Assembly (NCBI GenBank): GCA_026122225.1
Contig: JANEZZ010000470.1
Coordinates: 496,001 to 560,000, forward strand
Source of the DNA: Heloderma charlesbogerti
Taxonomy: Eukaryota > Chordata > Lepidosauria > Squamata > Helodermatidae
Direction: 5' to 3'
Length of the DNA stretch: 64,000 bases
The notes beneath the pieces were generated by a model. The model was not told the origin of the DNA, searched no databases, and saw only the letters and a program-made list of their open reading frames with translations. Below, piece by piece: positions 1 to 11,539 of the stretch (position 1 is the first letter of the stretch; each line of letters begins with the position of its first letter). The position numbers were made by a program, and so were the translations under genes.

Positions 1-13
1 CCAGACCCACATG

Positions 14-859
14 TAGGGATGGTGGAGAATTTCTCCCCGAATCTCCGGGAGGCCGAATGCCAACGCATTCGGACCCCCGAAATTGGCGGTGAAATTCTCA
101 GCCCCCCCGCCCCGCCCGGGATGGGACTTACCTTTGGCGAATGTCCCTCCCGGCGGCGGGTCCCGGCGGCAGTTCGGCGGCGGTTCATTGGGTGCGGGGG
201 CGGCAGCCGGTCTTCTGACCGGCTGCTGCCACCGCCATTACAAAATCAAGTAAAAAAAAACAACAACCCGTGATAGGCTATGTAACGATTAACGTAGCCT
301 ATCACGGCTAGATTTCCAAAGTCAGCCGTGATAGGCTACGTAAATCGTTACGTAGCCTATCAAGGGTGACTTTGGAAAAAAGAAAAGAAAAGCGCATACG
401 CAAATGGCGGCGCCCTATGGGCACCCCCATTTGCGTTCCTTATTTGGTCCCGGTAGTCTACGTAAAGATTTACGTAGACTACGGCGAAAATAAGGGCAAC
501 GCAAATAGCACTTTTTTTTTTCCAAGTCACCTGTGATAGGCTACATAACGATTAACGTAGCCTATCACGGCTGACTTTGGAAATCTAGCCGTGATAGGCA
601 ACGTTAATCGTTACGTAGCCTGTCACGGGTTTGTTTTTTTTTTTTCACTTTTTCTTTCGCGGACGGGGAGACGGGGCACTTCTCCCCAGCCTGAATTTCG
701 GCCGGGCGAGGTGGGGCGCCTCCCCCCCGGCCTGAATTTCGGCCGGGCGAGGCGGGGTGCCTCCCCCCCCGGCCTGAATTTTGGGGGGAGAAGCGAAGCG
801 CCTCCCCCCCACCGCGAAGCAAGCTGCGGGACAAGGTAAGTCCCTTTCGTACATCTCTA
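14..859 (+). mobile_element. hAT-like palindromic element A
   Basis: TIRs TAGGGATGG / CATCTCTA with a near-exact 8-bp target duplication (CCCACATG 6-13, CCTGCATG 860-867). GC-rich arms enclose several palindromes of the form GATAGGCTACGT ... ACGTAGCCTATC and TAGTCTACGTAAA ... TTTACGTAGACTA. The right arm has three partial repeats of a GGCCTGAATTTCGGCCGG unit. No transposase. Confidence 0.82.
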
Positions 860-867
860 CCTGCATG

Positions 868-1265
868 GAGCCAGATCCTCCTCACCAGCTGGCTCTATAC
901 AGCAAGCGATACGGCCGCCATTGCTGTGCCATTTCGCTGAGCACTCACTGCAGGAAGGGATGCAGTGAAGGCATCCACTACGCCATTTGCATCCCTGTTT
1001 TTTCATGCGATGGGCTACGTATGTATATTTATGTAGATAATTACGTAGCCTATCGCATGAAAAAACAGGGATGCAAATGGTGTAGTGGACGCCATTTGCG
1101 TCCAGATCCCTTTATTCAATGAGTGCTCAGTGATACGGCACGGCGATGGCGGCCATATCGCCTGCTGTATGGAGCCGGCCGGCAAGGATTCTGGGGGGGG
1201 GGAACGGATCGCCTCCCCCCTGCGGACACCCCCGGACTGGCAGGTAGGGGATTCGTACATCCCTA
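868..1265 (+). mobile_element. hAT-like palindromic element B, left end missing
   Basis: A related but distinct element joined directly to element A's target duplication. Mirrored arms (GATACGGCCGCCATTGC against GCGATGGCGGCCATATCGC) surround a central palindrome at about 1005-1065 (GGGCTACGTATGTATATTTA). The right end is CAGGTAGGGGATTCGTACAT CCCTA at 1265. The left terminus is not seen; element A may have inserted there. Confidence 0.65.
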
Positions 1266-1374
1266 ATCTGGAGGCATTTGCTCTGCAGGCAGCCTTTGGC
1301 GGTACACCTCCACTCTCTGCTCGTAGCACATTTTGCATGTGGCTTGATCTGTGGTGGGATGGTGGGTGAGACAT

Positions 1375-1450
1375 CCCTGCCCCAGCTGGGAAGTGGGAGG
1401 ACTAGATGGCCTTTGAGTTGCCTCCAACTCTGGGATTCTGATGTCCCCAT
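1375..1450 (+). repeat. CR1-like 3' UTR fragment
   Basis: GGACTAGATGGCCTTTGAG followed by CCAACTCTGGGATTCTGATG, a decayed CR1 3' terminus. Confidence 0.65.
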
Positions 1451-1459
1451 ACAGAGCAC

Positions 1460-2467
1460 ACCATGATGTTAACTTTACCCTCTTCTGCTTTTGGCTTTGC
1501 AGAATTATGTCCTCCTAGAGCTTGAGAAGAGAGCAAAGGGAAATCCATACGCTGTATTCCTCATGAACCCCTGCCAGTCAAGGACAGCGTTTCCAATATG
1601 GCCAATTTCTGGTTATGGTGCAGAGAAGTGACAGTGTGGTTTGGATTTTGAGCAACAAGAGTTTGGAGTGATTTGTTTTTCAACTTATTTTCTTCTCAGA
1701 AATTGAGAAAAAAACCATATTCTTTAAAAGGTATGGGAATAGTCATGTATACTTTCTGCCAGTTCCACATACCATCTGCAGAGTTTTTGCCATTATCTAT
1801 AGCTCATCCGCTGGTCACTCTCAACACTCTCGGCTGAATTTAATTCAATACATATTTCTGAATTTTACTCCGCAAGTGGAGTAAAATGCACCATTTACGA
1901 CTGTAGTTTTCCAGCGATAGGCTCATGGCAGCTGCCATCAGCATATCGCATCTTTAGAAAGCTGGAGAGCCCCTCTGCCAACTCCAGTGGCAGGGCTCTG
2001 GAGGACTTGGTGGGGCCCCAAGCAGCCCGAATTGCCCTGCAGCAGACCGGACGGGACAGTGGGGGTTTTGTACGTCCCTACTAAGGAGACTGGGATGTCA
2101 CGGGAAAAAGAGAGCAGGAATTCTACTGTGGAGAAGGAGGAGAGAGAAAGAGAGATGATGTTAGTGATGGGGAAGGGGGAAATTGTTCTTGCTGGAATCC
2201 TTGAAAGTAGATTTATTGAGTCAGGTGATATGGGCTGTGTTTGGAGGCTGCAACAGAGCTTGGTCTAGAGACGGGGCAACAATAACTACGAAGGACGGAA
2301 TGGCTCGGGGGGGGGGGATTGGCAGCTTGCAACACAGCGTGCCTTTCTGGATCTTGCCTTCTATCATTGGGCCTATTCGGCCAACCCCAGTACTGGCCCT
2401 CTTTTGGGAAGGAGGGTATAATACCAATAAAGCTTGTATTGGAACACTCTTTAATATTTACTGTTGT
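1460..2467. other. Non-coding, apart from the duplication at 1640-1975
   Basis: Nothing recognisable except a possible LTR/R-like stretch with CAATAAAGCTTG near 2426. ORFs here are short and have no family features. Confidence 0.5.
1640..1975. repeat. Local direct duplication, copy 1
   Basis: Matches 3182-3520 (GGATTTTGAG, AAGAGTTTGGAGTGATTTG, AAAGGTATGGGAATAGTCAT, ATAGGCTCATGGCAGC). Function unknown; no exon recognised. Confidence 0.85.
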
Positions 2468-2890
2468 TAGGGGTGTACGGATTCCCCACCATCTGGGGAA
2501 TCCATGTGCGGGGGGAGGCGATCCATCACCTCCCCCGGAATCTTCCAGAGTGGCTCTGCTCTGCGAGGATTCTGGGGGGGGGGAGGAACAGCTTGGGGGC
2601 CGCTTACCTTCCCTCCTGCCAGCCAGAGCCGTTCGCCTCCTCGCTGCCCTGCTGATTGCCATGTCTTTTCTTTAAAAAAATAAATAAATGGACACATAGA
2701 TGTAGATGCAAGATTCATGACTCCATTTGTGTCTAAGTCTCTGGGCACATCCTGCCGATCGCCTTTTTTTTTTTTTTTAAAGTCATGGAGATCGGCAGGG
2801 ACAGGGAGGAGGCGAACGGCTCTGGCTGGCAAGAAGCAGCTGAGTCCCATTCCGCCTCCAGTCCTCCTAGAGCAGAGGTAAGTGGTCCCT
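2468..2890 (+). mobile_element. hAT-like palindromic element L, decayed
   Basis: Left TIR TAGGGGTGTACGGATTCC at 2468. Two arms pair: CCAGCCAGAGCCGTTCGCC (about 2617) against GGCGAACGGCTCTGGCTGG (about 2813). The right end AGAGGTAAGTGGTCCCTGA is degenerate, so the boundary is approximate. Confidence 0.6.
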
Positions 2891-3181
2891 GAAAGATGAG
2901 AGTGGCCAACCCTTGGGCCTGCCACTCCACGCACTACGACTCTGCAAATTGACCCTATAACCCAGCCCACTGGAGGTATCAAAGCACATCTGCAGCTCAA
3001 CCTCAATGAGGAACTCATGCTGCCTGAAATGGAAACTCTGGTAAGCTCTTGAAAAATTGTAGCCCAAACCGAAATCCTCTCCCATGGCACGAAAAAACTT
3101 AGTGGTCTGGGAGCCTAAGCCCTTGTGTAGCACAGCACAGCCTTCTCAGAAATGCCAGTGAAAAATGGTGTCCACCACTTC

Positions 3182-3520
3182 TGGATTTTGAGGGACAAGA
3201 GTTTGGAGTGATTTGTTTTTCAGCTTATTTTCTTATCAGAAATGGAGAAAAAAAACATATTCTTTAAAAGGTATGGGAATAGTCATATATACTTTCTGCC
3301 AGTTCCACATACCATCTGCAGAGTTTTCGCCATTATCTATAGTTCATCTGTTGGTCACTCTCAACACTCCCAGCTGAATTTAATTCAATACATAGTTCTG
3401 AATTTTACTCCACAAGTGGAGTGAAATGCACCATTTATGGCTGTAGTTTTCCCACGATAGGCTCATGGCAGCCGCCATCAGCATATTGCGTCTTTAGAAA
3501 GCTGGAGAGCCTCCTCAGAA
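3182..3520. repeat. Local direct duplication, copy 2
   Basis: Second copy of 1640-1975. The left flank CCAGTGAAAAATGGTGTCC recurs just after it at 3547, a sign of a further short duplication at the join. Confidence 0.85.
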
Positions 3521-3714
3521 ATGGCCGGCCTGGGACAACAGCTCTGCCAGTGAAAAATGGTGTCCACCACTTCCAAGGGGCATGAAGTGTGACATTACAA
3601 GAGCACCTGATCGCCAAGACCTTCTCTGGACTGTATCCCATGGGCTTTTATGGCTGTCAAGGTCCCCTTGGCCCCCTCTTTCCTCAAGCACTCACAAACA
3701 CACACAAAAGAGAG

Positions 3715-3905
3715 GCTTCAGTCTCACGCCTTTAATTCATTATTCACAGGTCCATTGCAGATGCAAATCCTCGAAGGCTCTCTGGCTACAAAGGAATGCC
3801 TCCAGGGGATTCAAGTGGGATCACCGAAAGTGGCCTGCGGTTTGAAAGGGCAGCTGTCTGACTAGGCTAACTTAGGGAGGGAGGTCCCGCCCCTCACCTG
3901 CTGCT
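3715..3905 (-). repeat. LTR fragment related to 22166-22681
   Basis: Shares AATGCCTCCAGGGGATTCAA, then GACTAGGCTAACTTAGGGAG with that LTR; both termini are missing. Confidence 0.55.
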
Positions 3906-3983
3906 CCCCAGCATAGCCCCTCACGCATCAGTAACCGGTTAGAACATCTAAGCTCCCCTGCTGATGTTTCCCTCTTAGCTCTT

Positions 3984-4256
3984 GGCTGGTTTGGGACCAT
4001 CCGCTGCCATCCACTGCCCCAGTCTGCGGACGCGAATGGCGTCCAGCATAGCGGACGCCATTTGCGTCCCTGTTTTAGCCATGATAGGCTATGTAAATAT
4101 CGCCATTTGTGTCGCTACTCTTTTTGTGATAGGCTATGTAAATATTTTCATAGCCTATCATGGCTAAAGCAGGGACACAAATGGCGTAGCGGACGTCATT
4201 TGCATCCCTGCTCTTTGCCGTGATAGGCTATTTACATAATATTTACGTAACCTATC
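3984..4256 (+). mobile_element. hAT-like palindromic element fragment
   Basis: Internal part only: GCGGACGCCATTTGCGTCCC shells and GATAGGCTATGTAAATAT palindromes. It ends abruptly where the duplicated block (CCTACAACATGCCCACTGC) begins; the paralog at 34969 has different sequence to its left. Confidence 0.7.
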
Positions 4257-5384
4257 ACGCCTACAACATGCCCACTGCAAAATGTGAAGTCAGCTTGGGG
4301 AAGGGACAGATGGCTCACAACCACAAGGAAACCTGTAACAAACAAAAAGGATCGCAGCAAAACTCCTTCTCGGGAATCTGCATTTTCCAGGAGAAAACCA
4401 CGGCTGGCTGCGAAGTGGCGACTGCATCATCTGTCATGAGGGATGTCAACTCACACCCGCCCCGGAGCAAAAGCCAGGTGTAGATGGGCCCCAGGACACA
4501 TGACAGCCTGTAAGAACTACACTGGCCAATGTTACCAGAGCCATTTGAGACATGCGGCGAGTTGGTATCATTCTAGTGTAAGAAACGTTGTAAGAAGCGT
4601 GGGAAGTGCAATGGATTCTGGACTTCCATGGACAGCTCTTTGAGTATTTGAGGGAGAGTGTTCCTCTGCTTGAAAGCCAGACCTCTGACATGACCACCGT
4701 CATGTATGTTTGATGGATATTTTGATAAGGTGATGGATGTTTTATTTTATAAAATACAATCTAACATGTCCCAAAACAAACTGCATTTATATATTTACGT
4801 ACCCCTGATTTACTACAGAATTATATCCTGCTAATCGAGAGTAAAGATCACATGTTACCTGGAAAGCTGTTTTGCCCATTTAACTATCCTCTGAGTCATC
4901 TAGTCCACCAGGGTTGAGTGGTTTTGTGGAAAATGGTAACCACTGTTGACAATTTTGTAATTTGGCTGCCACAGCCATTATGGGGCAAATCTGTGATGGC
5001 CCGATGTCTGGAGTGGTTCATAATCTATTAGTCTGCCTCTGTGCCAGATTTGCGGTTTTTATCGAAAAGTGCACAATTGTTAGGATATATCTATTATTGC
5101 CACTGAACTTTAAATATTTTAAAGTCCATGAAATTGGAGGGTATTTCTGCAGGGAAAGAAGGGGTAGCTTTCTGGGGGCTGGTGCTGAAAAACAGGGAGG
5201 GGACTGGTTGATGGGAGCAACTCAACCTATAAAATAGAAAGCAAACAAATGAAACATTTTGCAAGACCTCCCACCTCATGGCCTGCCTAGCTATGGGCGG
5301 CCCAGCAAGGATATGTTCTGTCCCTTCAACTGTGTGAAAAGCAGCTCAGTGGCACAGTGACGGGGAAGTCCTTGGCCACAGGGC

Positions 5385-5530
5385 ATAGTCTGAAGGCACA
5401 TGAAGCAACCACCTTGCTGAAGCTAAGCAGGGCTGGGTCTGGTCAGTTCTTGGAGGGGAGGCCACCTGGGGAACACATGTAGCCACCCTGAGTTCCATCC
5501 TCCTCCTCATCATCATTATCATCATCACCT
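5385..5530 (+). repeat. 5S-rRNA-like SINE, duplicated-block copy A
   Basis: AAGCTAAGCAGGGCTGGGTC, GGTCAGTTCTTGGAGGGGAG and CCACCTGGGG align with the internal promoter part of vertebrate 5S rRNA (A box, intermediate element, C box). The tail is CTGAGTTCCATCCTCC and an (ATC)n stretch. The upstream half diverges from 5S, so it is a SINE rather than a 5S gene. Confidence 0.82.
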
Positions 5531-5633
5531 GGGGACAGATTGGGTAGCCAGACAGAAAGGCCTCATATAGCGTCACTTTGCAGGCCTTTGGGGATAGATA
5601 CTATGGACCTGTGAGAATATGATGGATTGGTAC

Positions 5634-6203
5634 TAGGGATGTCAGAGAATTCTGTCATGGATCTTGGTGAGGCCGAATGCCAGTGCATTCGGCCCCCCAA
5701 AATCCGTGGCGGAAGCAAGCCCCCCACCCCCCCACCCTGTGAAAGGCGTGCAAAACGGAGCACTTACCTGCAGCCGTTCGCGCTGCTTTGCAAATGGCGG
5801 CCGCATCTGTGGCCGCCATTTGCTTCTTCATTATTACTGTGATAGGCTACTTAAATACTTATGTAGCCTATCATGGCTAACGCAGGGATGCAATTTGCCT
5901 CCCTGCGGAGGCCGTGATATAGCCTACATAAATATTTACGTAGCCTGTCACAGAAAAATAGTGATACACAGAGAGCCAGTGTAGTGTAGTGGTGAGAGTG
6001 ATGGACTGGGAGCCGGGAGATCCGGGTTCTAGTCCCCACTTGGCCATGGAAGCTCACTGGGTGACTTTGGGCCAGTCACAGACTCTCAGCCCAACCTACC
6101 TCACAGGGTTGTTGTTGTGAGGATACAATGGTGAGGAGGAGGAGGATAATGTAAGCCGCCTTGAGTTCCTTGCGAGAGGGAGAAAGGCGGGGTATAAATG
6201 CAA

Positions 6204-6234
<31 letters not shown>

Positions 6235-6654
6235 ATAGGGAATGCTAATGGTGGCCGCCATGGCCGCCGCCATTTGCATTCCCTTTTTTTTTTGGCTGTA
6301 ATAAGCTATGTAAATATTTATGTAGCTTATCACGGCAAAAGACAGGGGTGCAAATGGCGTAGTGGCCACCATTTGTGCCCCTGTCTGTTGCCGTAATAGG
6401 CTACATACAAACATACGTAGCCTATCATGGCAAAAGACCGGGACGCAAATGGCGGCAGCTATGGTGGGTGCCATTTGCGTCCCCGTGCAGCCTAGCGGCT
6501 GGATGTCCGGCTGCGGACAGCCCCAGCCGGTGGCTCCGTGGAGTCGCTGCAGAGCAGAGCCGGCCGGGGAGAATTTCGGGGGGAGGGACGGAGTGCCTCC
6601 CCCCCACCGCGAATGTCACCCTTTGAAAAGGTAAGTAACTTTCGTACATCCCTA
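5634..6654 (+). mobile_element. hAT-like palindromic element I
   Basis: TIRs TAGGGATGTCAG / CGTACATCCCTA, target duplication ATTGGTAC (5626-5633) and ATTAGTAC (6655-6662). The duplicated block at about 37990 has the unoccupied site GGATTGGTACTATAG. Contains four or more palindromes plus a nested SINE (5973-6237). Confidence 0.88.
5973..6237 (+). repeat. tRNA-derived SINE nested in hAT-like element I
   Basis: tRNA-like head GAGCCAGTGTAGTGTAGTGG (A-box region) and GGTTCTAGTCCCCAC (B-box region), conserved middle GCTCACTGGGTGACTTTGGG, then a LINE-like tail GCCTTGAGTTCC ... GGGTATAAATGC and (AATA)n. It splits element I, so it is younger than that insertion. Confidence 0.9.
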
Positions 6655-7478
6655 ATTAGTACTATAGTTTATGTTGCTGTCTTTAAATTCTGATATTTTA
6701 TACAATGTTGGTTTTACTGATGATTTAATTATATTTTTAATTTTTGTATATTTCTATTTAAATGTTTTAACTGTACTAGATTTTGATGTTGTAAAGTCGC
6801 CTTGAGTCCCAGTAATGGGGAAAAGGTGGGATAATAACAATAATCACAATACTAACAATAACAATAATTAGCTGTGGCTAACATTGGTTTGGAGAAAGGG
6901 AAACTCATTGTGCAGGTCCAGCTGGAAAGTACTCTCTTGAACTAGAATTTCCCCCAGCTACAAAGAAGAGGCAGCTTGTCCTGACAGGAGAGTTACCAGA
7001 CCATTGATTTCTCTCTCTGCGGGAGTCTTATTGAAGTTCCCAGTCACATTGCAAAGCTCTGAGAAACTAACCTGAATACTTCCCAGGGTTTTATTTCATC
7101 TCAGGATGGGAAGACCTCAAAACATCATCTGCATGATCCTTGCATAGCTGGAAATTCATGTAACCTCTTTATTCTAACATCAAATGGGATTACCTGAAAG
7201 TACATCCTCCCCCCGACCCCCCATTACAAGGCAAATGGTGTTTCTCTGATATGCTGTGTTCCTTAATTTGTGTACCAGTAGCTGGTCCTGCCCAAATTTC
7301 CAAACTTTCAAGTAACAGTTGCATTTTTAAAAACATATTAAGGCTGACAGAATGCTCAGTTTCATAATGGTCAAGTGTTATTTTGGATAGAACAGCTGCA
7401 ACTAAAAACACATTCAGCAACATTTATTATCTTAATAGGCTGGGTGAGGGAGGATGCCATGAGCTGGCATTTGATGTG

Positions 7479-10449
7479 CTGTTGTTGTTCAGTCGTTAAG
7501 TGGTGTCCGACTCTTCGTGACCCCATGGACCATAGCACGCCAGGCCTTCCTGTCCTGCGCTCTCTCCCGGAGCGTGCTCAAGTTCATATTCATTGCATCG
7601 GTGATGCTATCTAGCCATCTCATCCTCTGCCGTCCCTTTCTCCTTTTGCCTTCAGTCTTTCCCAGCATCAGGGTCTTTTCCAGAGAGTTTTCTCTTCGCA
7701 TTAGGTGGCCAAAATATTGGAGCTTCAGCTTCAATATCTGTCCTTCCAATGAGCACTCAGGGTTGATTTCCTTTAGGATGGACTGATTTGACCTCCTTGC
7801 AGTCCAGGGGACTCGTAAGAGTCTTTTCCAGCACCACAGTTGGAAAGCATCAATGCTTCGGCACTCAGCCTTCCTTATAGTCCAGCTCTCACAGCCATAT
7901 GTTATTACTGGGAAAACCATAGCTTTGAATATATGAACCTTTGTCAGCAAGGTGATGTCTCTGCTTCTTGCTATGCTGTCTAGGTTTGCCATAGCTTTCC
8001 TCCCAAGGAGCAAGCGGCTTGTAATTTCATGGCCACAGTCACCATCTGCAGTGATCTTGGAGCCCAAGAAAATTGCATCTGTCACTGCTTCCATTTCTTC
8101 CCCTTCCATATGCCAGGAAGTGATGGGGCCAGATGCCCTGGTCTATGTTTTTTTTTTAATGTTGAGTTTCAAACCAGCTTTTGCACTCTCCACTTTCACC
8201 CTCAACAAGAGGCCCTTTAGATGCTCTTCGCTTTCTGCCATTAGGGTGGTATCGTCTACGTAAATGAGGTTGTTGATAATTCTCCCGGCAATCTTAATTC
8301 CGACCTCCGATTCATCCAACCCGGTGTTTCTCATGATGTACTCTGCATATAAGTTAAATAAGCAGGGCGACAATATGCAGCCTTGTCGTACTCCTTTCCC
8401 AATTTTGAACCAATCGGTTGTTCCATGTCCGGTTCTTACTGTTGCTTCTTGACCATACAGGTTTCTCAGGAGACAGGTAAGGTGGTCTGTAACTCCCATC
8501 TCTTTAAGAATTTGCCAGAGTTTGTTGTGATCCACACAATCCAAGGCTTTAGCGTAGTCAATGACGCAGAAATAGAGGTTTTTCTGGAATTCTCTTGCTT
8601 TCTCCATGATCCAGTGAATGTTGGTGATTTGATCTCTAGTTTCTCTGCCTCTTCGAAACCCAGCTTGTACTTCCAGTAGTTCTCAGTTCACATACTGCTG
8701 AAGCCTAGTTTGTAGGATTTTGAGCATCACCTTGCTGGCATGTGAAATGAGCGCAATCGTATGGTAGTTTGAGCACTCTTTGGTGTTGCCCTTCTTTGGA
8801 ACTGGAATGTAAACTGACCTTTTCCAGTTTTGTGGCCATTGTTGAGTTGAGTGTTCCAAATTTGTTGGCATATTCAGTGCAGCACTTGAACAGCATCATC
8901 TTTTAGGATTTTAAATAGTTCAGCTGGAATACTGTCATCTCTGCTAGCTTTGTTGTTACTAATGCTTCCTAAGGCCCACTTGACTTCACTCTCGAGGATG
9001 TCCGGCTCAAGTTCAGTGACCACACTATCATGGCTATCAGGGACATTAAGATCTTTCCTGTATAGTTCTTCTGTGTATTCTTTCCACCTCTTTTTAATCT
9101 CATCTGCTTCTGTTAGGTCCCTGCCTTCTTTGTCCTTTATCATGCCCGTCTTTGCACAAAACGTTCCCTTGAGATCTCCAATTTTCTTGAAAATGTCTCT
9201 CGTCTTTCCCATTCTGTTTTCCTCAATTATCTTCCCCTTTCTCTCTTGCTTTTCACTTCCTTTCTTTCCTCAGCTACATGTCAAGCCTCATCAGACAGCC
9301 ACTGTGCTTTCTTGCATTAGCATTTCTTTTTCTTTGGGATGGATTGAGTTGCTGCCTCCTGAACAATGTTACAGACCTTCATCCAAAGTTCCTCAGGTAC
9401 TCTGTCTATCAGGTCTAATCCCTTAAATCTATTCCTCACCTCCACTGTATATTTATAAGGGATATGATTTAGGTCATACCGGAGTGGTTTAGTGGTTTTC
9501 CCAACGTTCTTCAATTTAAGCTGAAATTTTTCAACCAGAAGCTCATGAACTGAGCCACAGTCAGCGCCAGGTCTTGTATTTACTGACTGTATAGAGCTTC
9601 TCCATCTTTGGCTGCAAAGGACATAATCAATCTGATTTTGCTATTGACCATCTGGTGATGTCCATGTGTAGAGTCGCCTCTTGTGCTGTTGGAAAAGCGT
9701 GTTTGATATGATCAGCGTGTTCTCTTGGCAAAACTCTATTAGCCATTGTCCTGCTTCATTTTGTACACCAAGGCCATGCCTGCCTGTTATCCCAGTTATT
9801 TCTTGACTTCCTGCTTTGGCATTCCAATCCCCTGTGATGAAAAGGACATCTTTTTTTGGTGTTAGTTGTAGAAGATGTTGTAGGTCTTCATAGAACTGAT
9901 CAACCTCAGCTTCTTCGGCCTCAGTGGTTGGGGCATAGACTTGAATTACTGTATTGTTGAATGGTTTGCCTTGGATTTGTACTGAGATCATTCTCTCATT
10001 TTTGAGATTGTACCCCAGTACTGCTTTTCCCACCCTTTTATTAACTATGAGTGCTGCTTCATTTCTTCTAAGGGATTCTTGCCCACAGTAGTAGATCTAA
10101 TGGTCACCTGAATTAAATTTGCCCATGCTTGTCCATTTTAGTTCGCTGATTCCCAAGATGTCGATGTTCAATCTTGCCATCTCATGTTTGACCACCTCCA
10201 GCTTCCCTTGATTGATTGACCTTACATTCCTGGTTCCTAAACGATATTGTTCTTTACAGCATCAGATTTTCTTTTCACCACCAGACACATCCACAGCTGA
10301 GTGTCCTTTCGGCTTTGGCCCAGCCGCTTCACTCTTCCTGGAGCTACTTGGAAATTCCCTCTGCTGTTCCCCAGTAGTATATTGGACACCTTCTGACCTG
10401 AGGGGCTCATCTTCTGGCGTCATTATCTTTTAGCCTTGTGATACGTTCA
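7479..10449 (-). mobile_element. Bov-B (RTE-clade) LINE, copy 1, 5'-truncated and decayed
   Basis: Minus-strand Bov-B running from the 3' terminus (GTTGTTGTTCAGTCG tail at 7479) almost to the 5' UTR, cut at 10449 by an hAT-like element. Endonuclease pieces are readable at about 9641-10033 (FITGDWNAKAGSQE) and reverse transcriptase at 8143-9212 ([20 protein letters not shown]); the catalytic box is YVDD here against YADD in copy 3. Several stops and shifts make it inactive. It interrupts the end of the duplicated block: the copy at 38690 continues with unrelated DNA where this one has Bov-B. Confidence 0.92.
7489..8109 (-). pseudogene. Bov-B copy 1, C-terminal ORF remnant
   Basis: 206-residue open piece of the RTE polyprotein downstream of the reverse transcriptase: [45 protein letters not shown] and the terminal [13 protein letters not shown] typical of Bov-B. 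Separated from the RT part by a frame break near 8140. Confidence 0.85.
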
Positions 10450-10908
10450 TAGGGATGGGGGAGAATTTCTCCCTGAAACTTCGAGGGGCCGAGTGCCAAC
10501 GTATTCGGCACCCCGAAGTAGTTTCGGGGAGAAATTCTCCGCCCCCCCGCCCCCCCCCCCCGGGATGGGACTTACCTTTCCTGAATGTCGCTCCTGGTGG
10601 CGGGTCGCCGTGGCGGTTTGGCAGGGCTTCGACAGGGGCAGGGGCGGCAGCCGGTCTTTCGACTGGCTGCCGCCGCCACCATTCCAAGAAAAGTAAAAAA
10701 AGAAAAAAGGCTAGATTTGCAAAGTCAGCCGTGATAGGCTACGTAAATCGTCACGTAGCCTATCACGGGTGACTTAAAAAAAAAAAAAAGCGCGTACGGC
10801 TAATGGCGGCCCCCATAGGGAGCTGCCATTCACGTTCCTTATTTGGTCGCTGTAGTCTATGTAAAGATTACGTAGACTACGGCGAAGATAAGGGCAACGC
10901 TATTTGCG
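10450..10908 (+). mobile_element. hAT-like palindromic element C, exactly one half
   Basis: Left TIR TAGGGATGGGGGAG and the complete left arm as in element D (GGAGAAATTCTCCGCCCCCC, GGGACTTACCTTTCCTGAA), two gataggct palindromes and one tagtctacg palindrome, ending at the dyad centre GCTATTTGCGTT. The second half is absent and CR1 sequence follows. It truncates Bov-B copy 1. Confidence 0.82.
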
Positions 10909-11537
10909 TTGGAGAGGGTTCAGAGGAGGGCAACGAAGACATGTCTTGGAAGCTTTGGTGGGCCTTTGCCTAATGGGCCTTTAGAACAGGCCATGCCACT
11001 AAGCTGCCTGGCTTCTGCCAAGTTCTGCACCACGTTCTGCACCATGGAAAAAGAAACCAAATGCACAGTTACAAGACAGAGGATACTTGGCTCAACAATA
11101 CTACAAGCGAGAAGGATCTTGGAACTGTTGCAGACTGCAAGGTGAGTATGAGCCAACAATATGATGTGGCTGCAAAAAAGGCAAAAAAGGAGATACAGTA
11201 GCACTCTTCAAGTACTTGAAAGGCTGTCACAGAGAGGAAGGCCAGGATCTCTTCCCGATCATCCCAGAGTGCAGGACACGGAATAATGGGCTCAAGTTAC
11301 AGGAAGCCAGATTCCAGCTGAACATCAGGAAAAATGTCCTGACTGTTAGAGCAATACGACAATGGAACCAAAGATGTAGGGTGGTGGTGGGCTGTCCCAC
11401 ACTGGAGGCATTCAAGACGATGCGGGACAGCCACCTGTCAGGGATGCTTTGACTTGGACTCCTGCACTGAGCAGGGGGTTGGATTCGTTGGTCTTGTAGG
11501 CCCCTTCCAACCCTACTATTCTATGATTCTATGATTC
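10909..11537 (+). mobile_element. CR1 LINE 3' end
   Basis: Starts GGAGAGGGTTCAGAGGAGGGC and ends with the CR1 terminus CCCTTCCAACCCTACTATTC plus TCTATGATTCTATGATTC repeats. Includes the non-LTR C-terminal sequence around 11216-11452 (FQLNIRKNVLTVRAIRQWNQ). It abuts exactly the centre of a half hAT-like element at its left. Confidence 0.87.
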
Positions 11538-11539
11538 AT

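Larger units (their letters stand above)
4256..7478. repeat. Segmental duplication, copy A
   Basis: Aligns along its length with 34969-38690 in the same orientation (start CCTACAACATGCCCACTGC, end GAGCTGGCATTTGATGTG). Copy A has gained element I with its nested SINE and is cut on the right by Bov-B copy 1. Unique-looking sequence at 4260-5340 has no recognisable gene; 6655-7478 includes a LINE tail (about 6660-6850). Confidence 0.9.

Noticed and set aside
5385..5500. 5S rRNA gene
   Set aside because: Only the internal promoter half matches; the 5' half diverges and a SINE-type tail follows.
5530..5545. Tc1 excision footprint (CAG) in duplication copy A
   Set aside because: GGGGACAGATTGGG has the same length as the pre-insertion site in copy B; two substitutions explain it, whereas a footprint would add bases.
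5973..6060. tRNA gene
   Set aside because: tRNA-like A and B boxes are followed directly by a SINE body and LINE tail; cloverleaf not preserved.
6076..6474. 132-codon minus-strand ORF with LFIYLFIYLFIYLF
   Set aside because: Translation of the SINE (AATA)n tail and of hAT-like palindromes.
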